From Gammaproteobacteria bacterium (GTDB taxonomy: Bacteria > Pseudomonadota > Gammaproteobacteria > Ga0077536), in contig JAJFJQ010000037.1 of NCBI GenBank assembly GCA_021773835.1, positions 1 to 63,936 on the forward strand: a stretch of DNA of 63,936 nucleotides, in the 5' to 3' direction. The position numbers and the translations under genes are program-made. Positions 6,712 through 15,548 of this stretch are shown here, piece after piece; within the stretch, counting starts at the first letter, position 1; every line of letters begins with the position of its first letter. The notes below the pieces were generated by a model. The model had not been told where the DNA came from and did not search any database. It saw only the letters and a program-made list of their open reading frames with translations.

Positions 6712-9047
6712 GCGCGTCAGCACAAGCGGCACCGACCGCCGAGAACGCAAACGACGAGTTCATCACGCTGCTCGAAGACAGCGCGCGAGACTTTTGTTCG
6801 CGCGCCCTGCCCCCTACACGACTGCGAGCGCTGCGCGGCGCATCGCCATCATTCGACCGCGGACAGTGGCGGGCCATCGCCGAGCTCGGTTGGCTCGGGG
6901 TCACCTTACCCGAGTCGCGCGGTGGTCTCGAACTCGGCGCGCGTGGCGCGGCCGTGCTGTGTCGTGCGCTCGGCACCGTGGCAGCGCCAGAGCCATTGAT
7001 CGAGACTGCGATAGCAGCGGGCACACTGCTCGCCGGCTGCAACGCCAGTGATGACTTAATTGCGCCCTTGTTAAGCGGCGAATCTGTCATCGCCGCGGCA
7101 CTTGGCGGCATTGAGGACGATCCCTTTGCACGCTCGAAGGCTAGTACAGACGATGCCGGTACGCGGGTCACTGGAAACCTCGACGCAGTACCGCTCGGCG
7201 CGGACGCGGATGCCTTCATTGTGCCGGCGACGCTCTCCGACAAACCGGCCTGGTTGCTGATCGCGACCGGAAGCAAAGGTCTCGAGTTGCAACCACGGCT
7301 GCTCGGCGACGGTACCGCCAGTGCGCGCCTAGTGCTGTCCGACTGCATGGCGACGGTGCTCGAAAGCGGTTCAGCCGCATCCACCGCTGGTGACGCTGCC
7401 CGCACGGCTGCCGAACTCGCGTCCAGCGCCTATCAACTCGGCCTCAGCGACACCCTGCTTGCCACGACGCTCGAATACGTCGGCACGCGCCGCCAGTTCG
7501 GACAGGCCATCGGCAGCTTCCAGTCACTTCAGCACCGCCTGGTAGATGCCTACATGGCGCAACGTGTGACCGAAGCAGTGGTTGCGGAATGCGTCGCGGC
7601 CGTCGATGCTGGCGCGACCGACACAGAGGCAAAATGCCTTGCGAGCAGCGCACGGCACCGGAGCGGTGAGACCTTGCTCGAAATGACACGAGAGGCCATC
7701 CAACTGCACGGTGCGATCGGTTACACCGATGAATGCGACGTCTCCATGTTCGCGAATCGCGCAATGGCCGTGGCCGCGCGCTATGGTCGGCCCGACGCAC
7801 ACGTCGCGCGTCTCGTGCGTCTCAGCGCCGGTATCACCCCGCCGACCGAGACGACCGAAGACGTTGACGGTGCGCTTGCTAATAGCGAACCGCCCGGCGG
7901 AGACTGGAACGCGCTGTCCAACGATGCGTTCCGCACGATCGTGCGCCAGTGGCACACAGCGAACTATCCGCCGGAACTTAAGAACCTGCGCTATCGCGCG
8001 CGCTGGCCCGAGTGCCGCGTGTGGTACGAGCGCCTATATGATCGCGGCTTCGCTGCGCCCGGCTGGCCGGCGGAGCACGGGGGTATGGGCCTGGAGCCGG
8101 ACAAACTGCTGATCTTCATCGAGGAGCGCGAGCGCCTCGGCATCGTACGCACGCCTGACCAGGGGATCATCATGGTCGGCCCATTGTTGATGCAACACGG
8201 TACGCCGGAGCAGCAGGCGTATTACCTACCCAAAGCCTTGTCGGGTGAACACATCTGGTGCCAGGGCTACTCGGAGCCGAACGCCGGATCCGATCTTGCC
8301 TCTCTGCAAACCAGCGCCGTACGCGACGGTGATGAATTCGTCATCAATGGTCAGAAGATCTGGACCACCATGGCGCAGGACGCGAACCAAATGTTCTGTC
8401 TAGTGCGCACCGACCCGAAGGCCAAGCCACAGGCAGGGATCAGTTTTGTGCTGATCGATTTCAACACACCCGGCATCACCGTAAGACCAATCCGTAACAT
8501 CTCAGGGGACGAGGAATTCTGTGAGGTGTTTTTTGACGACGTGCGAGTACCGTGCACTAACCTGGTTGGCGCGCTGAACGACGGTTGGACAATCGCCAAA
8601 GCGCTGCTCGGGTTTGAGCGTTTCTTCATCGGCAGCCCCAAGAATTGCCGCAACGCCTTGTCCAGAGCCGCGGCGCTAGCGAATGCGCGAGGCATGGAAC
8701 GTGATCCAGTCACTGTCGATCGCTATACACGTTTTGCACTCGACGTCGCTGCATTGGAAGCCTTATACAAAGAGTTTGCTGATCTGATCCGGCGCGGCGA
8801 AGTACCGGGAGCGGATATTTCGCTGCTCAAAATCTACGCCAGCGAAACGTTTCAGCGCTTATCGGAATTCGTTCTTGATCTCGGCGGCGAAGGCGGTGCG
8901 CAGCTCGACGGCGTCGATGCCGGCAGCTCGGCGATCGACGCCTTGTTTCCTTGGTACAACGCACGGCCGACAACAATCTATGGCGGCAGCAACGAGATCC
9001 AACGCAACATTCTCGCCAAACTCGTGTTGCGCCTACCGTCACACTGA
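6708..9047 (+). CDS. Fused double acyl-CoA dehydrogenase
   Basis: 779 residues containing two acyl-CoA dehydrogenase units in one chain. The first spans about 15-370 (LGVTLPESRGGLELG; YVGTRRQFGQAIGSFQSLQH). A low-complexity linker (TPPTETTEDVDG) follows, then the second unit from about 400 to 779 (EHGGMGLEPDK, QGYSEPNAGSDLASLQT, KIWTTMAQ, YNARPTTIYGGSNEIQRN). The normal monomer is about 380-400 residues. The layout recalls heteromeric alpha/beta dehydrogenases of steroid side-chain degradation, here genetically fused. The role is alpha,beta-dehydrogenation of a CoA ester with FAD. I used the ATG at 6708, which overlaps the upstream stop by 4 nt, rather than an in-frame ATG 99 nt earlier inside the citrate synthase-like gene. 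Confidence 0.85.
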   Translation: MSASAQAAPTAENANDEFITLLEDSARDFCSRALPPTRLRALRGASPSFDRGQWRAIAELGWLGVTLPESRGGLELGARGAAVLCRALGTVAAPEPLIETAIAAGTLLAGCNASDDLIAPLLSGESVIAAALGGIEDDPFARSKASTDDAGTRVTGNLDAVPLGADADAFIVPATLSDKPAWLLIATGSKGLELQPRLLGDGTASARLVLSDCMATVLESGSAASTAGDAARTAAELASSAYQLGLSDTLLATTLEYVGTRRQFGQAIGSFQSLQHRLVDAYMAQRVTEAVVAECVAAVDAGATDTEAKCLASSARHRSGETLLEMTREAIQLHGAIGYTDECDVSMFANRAMAVAARYGRPDAHVARLVRLSAGITPPTETTEDVDGALANSEPPGGDWNALSNDAFRTIVRQWHTANYPPELKNLRYRARWPECRVWYERLYDRGFAAPGWPAEHGGMGLEPDKLLIFIEERERLGIVRTPDQGIIMVGPLLMQHGTPEQQAYYLPKALSGEHIWCQGYSEPNAGSDLASLQTSAVRDGDEFVINGQKIWTTMAQDANQMFCLVRTDPKAKPQAGISFVLIDFNTPGITVRPIRNISGDEEFCEVFFDDVRVPCTNLVGALNDGWTIAKALLGFERFFIGSPKNCRNALSRAAALANARGMERDPVTVDRYTRFALDVAALEALYKEFADLIRRGEVPGADISLLKIYASETFQRLSEFVLDLGGEGGAQLDGVDAGSSAIDALFPWYNARPTTIYGGSNEIQRNILAKLVLRLPSH

Positions 9048-9074
9048 GGCGGAACGTAGCGGGAATACATCAGC

Positions 9075-10784
9075 TTGAAGACGCTAGCAAATGCCGAGCG
9101 GACGGGCGCAAACATTCTCTTGGATGTGCTGGAGAGTGAAGACTGCGAGTACATCTTCGGCAATCCGGGAACGACGGAGCTGCCGCTCATCGATGCCCTC
9201 GTTGATCGGCCACGACTGCACTACGTACTTGGTCTGCAGGAAGCAACTGTCGTCGCCATGGCGGACGGTTACGCGCAGGCCTCCGGCAAGCCCGGCTTCG
9301 TCAATCTGCATACCGCCGGTGGTCTCGGTCACGGACTAGGCAACCTGCTCAATGCGTCCACGTCCGGGACGCCTCTGGTGGTCACTGCGGGTCAGCAAGA
9401 CTCGCGCCACGCGATTACAGATCCACTGCTGCAGGGGGATCTAGTTTCGATCGCTCGGCCTGCCTGCAAGTGGGCTGCCGAAATCACCTCCCCAGATCAG
9501 ATCGCCATACTTATGCACCGCGCCTTTCAGGACTGCCGCGCGACACCGCGCGGCCCAGTCTTTCTATCACTACCGATGGACGTTATGGAGGCAACGAGCG
9601 ACGTTTTGATCCCGGAAACCTCGAACGTCGACCGGCGCCCAATTGCGGGTTCGCTATCACAACTCGCGGTCGAACTGAGTTCGGTGACGCCTGGGCGCGT
9701 CGCCATTATCGCCGGTGATGAGATTTCGTTTCACGACGCGTACAAAGAAGTCGTGAGGCTCGCGGAGTTGCTTGCGGCGCCCGTGTTCGGTTCCTCTTGG
9801 CCGGCACACATTCCCTACCCAACCAGTCACTATCTTTGGCAGGGCAACCTACCGACTCGAGCAAACGCTATTGCCGAGACAATGCGCGAATTCGACTGTG
9901 TCTTCGCCCTCGGCGGCAAATCCTTCATCACCATTCTCTACTCCGAAGCGTCTGCCCTACCCGACGGCTGCGAACTATTTCAGCTGTCGGTAGACGGCCG
10001 CGATCTCGGCCGCACATTCCCGTCGAAGCTTTCGGTCGTCGGCGACATCGAACTTTCACTGCACGAACTGAACACGCTTATCGCACAGCGCATCGCGCCG
10101 CGGGAGGCTGCATTCGATGCCGCAAGAAAGGACGCACGCGCCACATTTGCCGAACGAAATCACGAACTCACTGCGCGCGCTGAAGCGTTGGCCGGGGAAA
10201 CCCCGCTGCATCCGATGGTGGTCGCAAAGATCTTGGCCGAAAGCATCGGTGGTACCCCCATCGTCGATGAGGCGATCGCAACGGCAAGCCATTTGCGCGA
10301 ATTTCTGAATAACGGTTCGACCCGCCAATATTCTTTTCTGCGCGGCGGCGCGCTCGGTTGGGGTATGCCCGCGGCAATCGGTTTCTCGCTCGGGCTTGGG
10401 CGTCAACCCGTTGTGTCACTCGTCGGCGACGGCGCCGCTATGTATTCGCCGCAGGCACTATGGACCGCCGCGAAAGAGGATCTTCCGGTAACATTCATCG
10501 TGGTCAACAACCGTGAATACAACGTGCTTAAGAATTTCATGCGCTCGCAGCCTCACTATTTGTCGGCGCAGACTGGACGCTTCATCGGCATGGACATCGA
10601 TACGCCGGCCATCGATTTTCCCGCACTTGCACAGTCTATGGGCGTGCCCGCGCGACGCCTCGATGCTGCGGCGGATTTGCGTGAGGCAGTCACTGAAGCT
10701 ATCGCCTCGTGCCGACCGAGCCTGATCGAGATCTCGGTTGGTCAGGAATCAAGGACGATGTCAGATCGGGACGCTTTGAATTAA
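9075..10784 (+). CDS. Thiamine diphosphate-dependent decarboxylase/lyase (benzoylformate decarboxylase/ALS family)
   Basis: 569 residues from a TTG start (the next in-frame Met is too far inside). The ThDP-enzyme architecture is complete. The Pyr domain has the cofactor-activating Glu at about 56 (GLQEATVVAMADGYAQ), the central domain is about 190-340, and the PP domain has GDGAAMYSPQALW near 452 with the metal-binding end FIVVNN. Family members decarboxylate 2-oxo acids such as benzoylformate, or cleave or ligate 2-hydroxyacyl-CoA (oxalyl/2-hydroxyacyl-CoA lyases). In an acyl-CoA cluster a 2-oxo acid decarboxylase or 2-hydroxyacyl-CoA lyase is plausible. It follows the dehydrogenase after 27 nt. 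Confidence 0.82.
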   Translation: MKTLANAERTGANILLDVLESEDCEYIFGNPGTTELPLIDALVDRPRLHYVLGLQEATVVAMADGYAQASGKPGFVNLHTAGGLGHGLGNLLNASTSGTPLVVTAGQQDSRHAITDPLLQGDLVSIARPACKWAAEITSPDQIAILMHRAFQDCRATPRGPVFLSLPMDVMEATSDVLIPETSNVDRRPIAGSLSQLAVELSSVTPGRVAIIAGDEISFHDAYKEVVRLAELLAAPVFGSSWPAHIPYPTSHYLWQGNLPTRANAIAETMREFDCVFALGGKSFITILYSEASALPDGCELFQLSVDGRDLGRTFPSKLSVVGDIELSLHELNTLIAQRIAPREAAFDAARKDARATFAERNHELTARAEALAGETPLHPMVVAKILAESIGGTPIVDEAIATASHLREFLNNGSTRQYSFLRGGALGWGMPAAIGFSLGLGRQPVVSLVGDGAAMYSPQALWTAAKEDLPVTFIVVNNREYNVLKNFMRSQPHYLSAQTGRFIGMDIDTPAIDFPALAQSMGVPARRLDAAADLREAVTEAIASCRPSLIEISVGQESRTMSDRDALN

Positions 10785-10917
10785 ATTCATGTTTTCTCGT
10801 TACCATTTGTCGGCTGCGCTAACGCAACGCTGCCAGCAACAACATTTACAAACAGAAACAGGGGTAGACGCTGGCTGCGGCCCCGATTTTCGAACTACCT
10901 AGAGGAGTTGAAACGCC

Positions 10918-11385
10918 ATGAACGTCCCAACCACCCCCACTGAATTTTACGATCTCTTTACCGGCGACGACCTCAAGTGGGTGCAGATCACCGGTTCGAA
11001 GCGCTTCGATTATCCGATTGACTATGAGGTCGCCATTCTGCACGTCGATGAAAGCACTGGGCGGGTTGACTTCCTGTCCCGCTGGAAACCGGATTGCTAT
11101 TGTCACTACCATCGTCATGTCGGCGATACGTCGTTGCTCGTGCTGGAAGGCGAGCACCACGTGGTCGAAACCCACAACCACGAAACCGTCCATAAAACCC
11201 GCAAGCCTGGTTTTTTCGCCACTAACCCCGGTGGCGACGTCCACATGGAGTATGGCGGTCCTGAAGGCACGCTGGTCTACTTCAACTGTCAGGCCGTCGA
11301 CGGCGGTTTGTTCGACGTCATGGACCGCGACGGCACGGTATTGAAAACGGCGACTATTGAAGACTTTCTGTCCGGCGCAATGTAA
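10918..11385 (+). CDS. Small cupin, ChrR/dioxygenase-like
   Basis: 155 residues, a single cupin barrel. Metal ligands are apparent in CHYHRHVGD and LEGEHHVVE, with a later His in GGDVHMEYGGPEGTL. It is a clear paralogue of the cupin at 32535-32984: both share FDYPIDY, the CHxHRH segment, GEHH, VHMEY-GPEG and a C-terminal TI-DF-SG. Such proteins can be Fe(II) dioxygenases that cleave diketones or dihydroxy-ketones, or metal-binding sensors. It has an excellent ribosome site (AGAGGAG) and sits 133 nt after the ThDP gene, probably in the same regulon. Confidence 0.8.
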   Translation: MNVPTTPTEFYDLFTGDDLKWVQITGSKRFDYPIDYEVAILHVDESTGRVDFLSRWKPDCYCHYHRHVGDTSLLVLEGEHHVVETHNHETVHKTRKPGFFATNPGGDVHMEYGGPEGTLVYFNCQAVDGGLFDVMDRDGTVLKTATIEDFLSGAM

Positions 11386-11535
11386 ACATCAACAGAATAT
11401 TTACGCCCACTACGTCGCGCCGGAGCAACGCCGTCGCAACATTATTGAACTCACGGTGATGGCTCGGCTGCTGGAAAGGCGCGCACGGCGTATTGAAATT
11501 ACGGCTAGCAAGCTTGAACAAAATGTTCTCTATAT

Positions 11536-12744
11536 CTAAGTTATGACACCTGTTGTGCGAAGCACCTCGATCTCCTCGGCAGTGAGATTAAGCTCGTCCA
11601 AAACATCTTGCGTGTCGGCTCCGATAACCGGCGGCGCCGCTGGGGACGCTACCGGTGAGCCACTAAAATCAACGGGGGTGGCGATACTCATTTGCTGATC
11701 GCCCTCCCCTCCAGAAGAGGGCATCGATAAAAATGCACCGATGGTTTCGACTTGCTTATCATCCAATAAATCTTCAAACGAATTGACCGGCGCCCACCAG
11801 ATCTCATGTTCATTTAGGATTTCTGTCCATTGCTCCCGCGTGTGTTGGGCAAAAATTTCGTCGAAGATCGCAACCAGTTCGGTTGAATTTTTGTAGCGAT
11901 CGCGACTTGTTCTAAAGCGTTCATCTTCGATGAGTTGTGGCGAACGCAGTGCCTGCGCGATCGGTTCCCAATGGCGATTTGCCTCCGCTCCGATTAGCCA
12001 CAACCATTTATCGTCCACAGTGCGATAGGAATTCATCAATGGGTTTTGCGGTTGGGTTCGTGACGGCGACGGCGCCACCCGCCCGAGACCAACCCGGGCC
12101 GACAACTCCATGCTCACACAGAAGATACCGGTGCGCAGTAGCGAGGTTGATACGAGTTGTCCAAGTCCCGTGCGCTCACGCGCGAATAATGCGCCGAGTA
12201 TTCCCGCCACCAGCGTGATCGCAGTAATGTTATCGCCAATACCGCCGGGCAGGGTTGGCGGCACGCCGCCCGGGGGCGTCGCTCTATGGCTGACCCCGCC
12301 ACGTGCTGAAAAGGCCGCCAAATCATAGCCCGGCGCATCTTTGTCGGGACCTTCTAGGCCATAGCCTGTGAGGCTGCCGTAGACGAGTTTTGGGTTCGCC
12401 GCGAGTAGTTGTTCGTGGTGCATACCCACTTTATGCAAATACTGCGGCCGCATGTTAGAGAGGAATATATCCGCCGTTGAGATCAATCGACGCGCAAGTG
12501 CGGCGCCATCGGGATGGTTGACCTCAAGTGACACACTGCGCTTGCCACGATTGTATAAATCGAACGGCGGGCAGCGCGACTCGTCCGATCCGGACAAAGC
12601 ACCGTATAGATTTCGCATGGGATCGCCCTTGGGCGTTTCGAGTTTGATCACATCCGCACCCCAGTCGGCAAGGATGCCGCCGGCAGATGGGCCCGCAACC
12701 CATAGTCCCATCTCGACCACTCGGACACTGTCTAACAGACTCAT
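11536..12744 (-). CDS. Family III (CaiB/BaiF) CoA-transferase
   Basis: 402 residues, typical family length. Conserved parts visible are VVEMGLWVAGPSAGGILADW at the N-terminus, GADVIKLETPKGDPMR, NRGKRSVSLEV and SLTGYG-EGP. PGYDLAAFSARGG contains the probable catalytic Asp at about 141, which forms the aspartyl-CoA anhydride. It moves CoA between carboxylic acids, activating a substrate for beta-oxidation-like steps. It is the second gene of a minus-strand pair, with its ATG inside the stop of the enoyl-CoA hydratase gene (ATGA). The pair is convergent with the GntR-led cluster and may supply it with CoA esters. Confidence 0.9.
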   Translation of the reverse strand: MSLLDSVRVVEMGLWVAGPSAGGILADWGADVIKLETPKGDPMRNLYGALSGSDESRCPPFDLYNRGKRSVSLEVNHPDGAALARRLISTADIFLSNMRPQYLHKVGMHHEQLLAANPKLVYGSLTGYGLEGPDKDAPGYDLAAFSARGGVSHRATPPGGVPPTLPGGIGDNITAITLVAGILGALFARERTGLGQLVSTSLLRTGIFCVSMELSARVGLGRVAPSPSRTQPQNPLMNSYRTVDDKWLWLIGAEANRHWEPIAQALRSPQLIEDERFRTSRDRYKNSTELVAIFDEIFAQHTREQWTEILNEHEIWWAPVNSFEDLLDDKQVETIGAFLSMPSSGGEGDQQMSIATPVDFSGSPVASPAAPPVIGADTQDVLDELNLTAEEIEVLRTTGVIT

Positions 12745-13559
12745 GACTTTGGCCGCCGGCCGGTAAACACCGGCGGTCGCTTTTCCATGAATGCGCGTGG
12801 GCCTTCGCGAGCGTCGTCCATCTTCGCGTTTTCCCTCGCGCAGCGGGTCTCCACCGCAAATGCTTCATCGAACGGCAAACCGTTAGAGCACACCATCGCC
12901 TCCTTTGTTTTCTCCAACGCAACCGGCGCACCCAGACACACGCGACGCGCCAGATCGAGCGCAGTGGACAATACCTCGCCCGGCGGCACGACCCGATTGA
13001 CGAGTCCCATTGCCAACGCCTGCTCCGCGCTGATCGGTTCGCCGACCAACAGTAGTTCCATCGCATGCGCCCACGACACCTGACGTCCAAGACGCACCAA
13101 CGAACCGCCGCTGGCAATCAGGCCACGTCGCACTTCCGTAACCGCCAAGTTCGCCTCGGAGGACATCACGCGCAGATCGGTCGCCAGAACAAATTCCGCA
13201 CCACCCGCATGCGCGTGACCGTTAATGGCCGCAATCACTGGCTTGAAGAATCGTGCATCACGCAACAACGCCGCATACAACTGTTTGCGATCGGCGGCAA
13301 AGCGTGTTTCCCATTCGCCTTCGGGCGCGCGCGATTTCAGCATTAACGGTATGAGGCTTCCCATGTCGCCGCCCGCGCAAAAGGCCTGCTCGCCAGCACC
13401 CGTCACAACGACCGCACGCACACTCAGATCGGTTGCCGCCTCCTGCCAAAACTCAGCCAGCCTCACCGCCATTTCCGGAGAAAAGGCATTGCGCTTTTCC
13501 GGGCGATTCAAAGTAACGACGACAATGTCGTCGTGTTGTTCAGTAAGAAGGTCTGGCAT
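12741..13559 (-). CDS. Enoyl-CoA hydratase/isomerase family protein
   Basis: 272 residues, usual crotonase size. It shows LNRPEKRNAFS near 18, the first oxyanion-hole segment AFCAGGDMG near 60, the second NGHAHAGGAEFVLATDLR near 114-131, and a C-terminal segment KMDDAREGPRAFMEKRPPVF. It hydrates or isomerises a 2-enoyl-CoA; the exact reaction within the crotonase family cannot be set. It is the first gene of the pair with the CoA-transferase. The bases before the ATG (ACCTCC) resemble an anti-Shine-Dalgarno sequence rather than a ribosome site, so initiation may be weak. Confidence 0.88.
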   Translation of the reverse strand: MPDLLTEQHDDIVVVTLNRPEKRNAFSPEMAVRLAEFWQEAATDLSVRAVVVTGAGEQAFCAGGDMGSLIPLMLKSRAPEGEWETRFAADRKQLYAALLRDARFFKPVIAAINGHAHAGGAEFVLATDLRVMSSEANLAVTEVRRGLIASGGSLVRLGRQVSWAHAMELLLVGEPISAEQALAMGLVNRVVPPGEVLSTALDLARRVCLGAPVALEKTKEAMVCSNGLPFDEAFAVETRCARENAKMDDAREGPRAFMEKRPPVFTGRRPKS

Positions 13560-13727
13560 GGAGGTAACCTATTCGCGGATGATTTCGGATCAATTGAATC
13601 GGCGCTAGATTGGGCCGGAAACTAACCATTTGCGCTCAATCGAAAGCTAAAGGTTACCCAATTTTGATCAAAAGGTGGCGGAGGGGTTAAAAATTAACCA
13701 GTTCGTCGCGTGGCAGATTTTGGCGAT

Positions 13728-13761
13728 CGGTCCCGGGGCTACGTACCCCGTAGGGAGACCG
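13728..13761 (-). terminator. G+C-rich hairpin 3' of the repeat-protein gene
   Basis: CGGTC/GACCG and CGGGG/CCCCG pair around a short loop, about 75 nt beyond the stop of the minus-strand gene ending at 13836. It has no T-tract, so factor-independent termination is uncertain. The remaining intergenic bases (13560-13835) show nothing else. Confidence 0.3.
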
Positions 13762-13835
13762 AGACGACTTGTCGCCGCTGGGTTGGTAGCAGTGGCTTAC
13801 CCGTCAAATCAGGGCAATATCGGACACCGAATAGA

Positions 13836-15536
13836 CTATCTCGATGGCGTAATAGTATTGGGTGATTTGTAGGGTTTCGCACCTCTTGCGCCAGTGACCC
13901 CACTACCGCCAGGCTTTTTCGCTTCTTCCCGATCACCTGCTGCGTCCGTATCGCGACGAAGCACCGCGCTAGCACTGGCCCTGGTGGACGCTTTCTTTTC
14001 TTGCTCTGCCGCGACCGACCAGTTATGCCACAGCGCATCCGTTTCCGTTTTTGCTTCCTGCAGCTCCGCCTTACGCTCGATCTCCGCATTCAAATCCGCC
14101 GATAACGCACGATGCACCTCAATGAGACCACTCGTCGTTATGCCGCTCGACTCAATTGCGTCTTCGAGAGCATCGTCTAAATCAGATTTGATATCGTATC
14201 TCACCACGCCTTCAATGCCGTCCAAAAATAAGCCAATAACGATCCCCGCCGGCGTCGGATTTCTTGCTAGTAGGCGGGTTGCAACAAAGCCGCCTGTCTT
14301 CAAGCCCGCCTTTGGACCGATTCGACCATCACCGTAGGGATTCGCCGAGGTTTCGTCGTTCTCGGTCTTGAGCTTTTCTAGGTACGCCTTCCCCTCGTCC
14401 GTTTTCTCGATAAGTTTGTCGATTTGCTCTTGGCGAACCCTGATTGACGCCATACGGTATCCGTTTTCATCCATCTGTGTTCTTAGCGATTTTCCGCCAC
14501 CCTCTTTCTTGATTTCGTCCATTCTTTCCTTGTATTGAGCCTTGAATCCCTCCGACTTACTGTTCTTTGGCACCGAAGGGAAACCAGGGACCTTGAGACC
14601 CGATCCACGCTCGGCAGCGCAACCAACAAACACACACCCTTCGAGCGCGGAGAATGAGCTATCGATATCGTGTTCGTCCGAGACAAACGAGCTCGGAATT
14701 TGGAAATCTCCCAGATAGCGCCCCGCGGTGTCTTCCGTCTCAAGCCCTGATGGACCCATCGGGTCCAGGCCGTCCAAAATTGGCCTTTCAGATGTGGGTG
14801 TTGGATCCGATGCCCATAGCTCGTCATCGAAAGTGACCTCACTTAACGGGTCACTGCGTGTACCGCCGGCAAATACATCACAGCCGCCGTCGTCACAAAC
14901 GGTATCAACAACGTCGTCCAATGGACCGGCGGGACATTCGCTACCGACGCACGATGGATCAACAAATTCTTCCAGGCTCCCTAACTCACATCCTCCGGCA
15001 TCGCATGACGCGCCGGCCGCTTCAACGGGGTCGAATTCGCGAGCCTTCGGCAGCTCACGTTCTCCAGGCGTAGAGCCGAGGCCGAATGCGCCCACGACAC
15101 CAACCACAAATTGGTCGCCCGCCGAATCAGTCGTATCGTCGAATACGAGATAATCAGGTTCGATCACATCCGGCGGCGTATAAGTATTGTCGAGCTGCTC
15201 CATCCCGCTCGGAAATCCATCGAATGGTATGCCGCTAAAGCTCGGCGACTCACCAGGGCTTGATGGTCCACCGGGAGAACCGCTCGGGCTCGTTGGTACG
15301 GGACAGTCGACGAACGGATCAATGGGACCACTTGTAATGCTACCGTCGTCCCAAAAGGTGCTCGATCCGGACATACTCGTACTCGTGCTGCCCTCCATTA
15401 CCATATCCGGGCAAATAACAGCGGCACCCATATGGGTACAAAGCGGGTTTGCATGAACCGAGCTGATGATTGCCAAAGAAGAAATAATTTTCAGAATTCT
15501 TATCGTTTTGCTTCTATTGATACCGATTAAATGCAT
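13836..15536 (-). CDS. Exported Cys-repeat protein, putative substrate of the adjacent beta-barrel
   Basis: 566 residues, no recognised family. A Sec signal is visible (basic RSKTIR, then ILKIISSLAIISSVHA; cleavage near 29). The next part is rich in Pro, Ser, Gly and Asp. Residues 177-230 form tandem 18-residue units each starting with a C-x4-C pair (Cys 178/183, 196/201, 214/219); a further C-x4-C lies at 301/306. The C-terminal 240 residues are charged and helical, with one hydrophobic, Gly-containing segment near 423-444. The start lies 12 nt after the outer-membrane protein gene, its ribosome site (AGGAG) overlapping that gene's end, so the two are coupled. A secreted or surface protein handled by the barrel is the natural inference. 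Confidence 0.75.
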   Translation of the reverse strand: MHLIGINRSKTIRILKIISSLAIISSVHANPLCTHMGAAVICPDMVMEGSTSTSMSGSSTFWDDGSITSGPIDPFVDCPVPTSPSGSPGGPSSPGESPSFSGIPFDGFPSGMEQLDNTYTPPDVIEPDYLVFDDTTDSAGDQFVVGVVGAFGLGSTPGERELPKAREFDPVEAAGASCDAGGCELGSLEEFVDPSCVGSECPAGPLDDVVDTVCDDGGCDVFAGGTRSDPLSEVTFDDELWASDPTPTSERPILDGLDPMGPSGLETEDTAGRYLGDFQIPSSFVSDEHDIDSSFSALEGCVFVGCAAERGSGLKVPGFPSVPKNSKSEGFKAQYKERMDEIKKEGGGKSLRTQMDENGYRMASIRVRQEQIDKLIEKTDEGKAYLEKLKTENDETSANPYGDGRIGPKAGLKTGGFVATRLLARNPTPAGIVIGLFLDGIEGVVRYDIKSDLDDALEDAIESSGITTSGLIEVHRALSADLNAEIERKAELQEAKTETDALWHNWSVAAEQEKKASTRASASAVLRRDTDAAGDREEAKKPGGSGVTGARGAKPYKSPNTITPSR

Positions 15537-15548
15537 CAGTAGTCTCCT

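Noticed and set aside
6599-7405. 268-codon minus-strand frame opposite the acyl-CoA dehydrogenase
   Set aside because: Ser/Ala/Arg-rich shadow of a strongly supported gene on the other strand; no family motif or ribosome site.
11357-11539. 60-codon plus-strand frame after the first cupin
   Set aside because: Overlaps the cupin end, has no ribosome site, and no recognised sequence; could be a decayed gene but support is too thin.
13225-13608. 127-codon plus-strand frame opposite the enoyl-CoA hydratase
   Set aside because: Shadow frame; crotonase motifs are on the minus strand.
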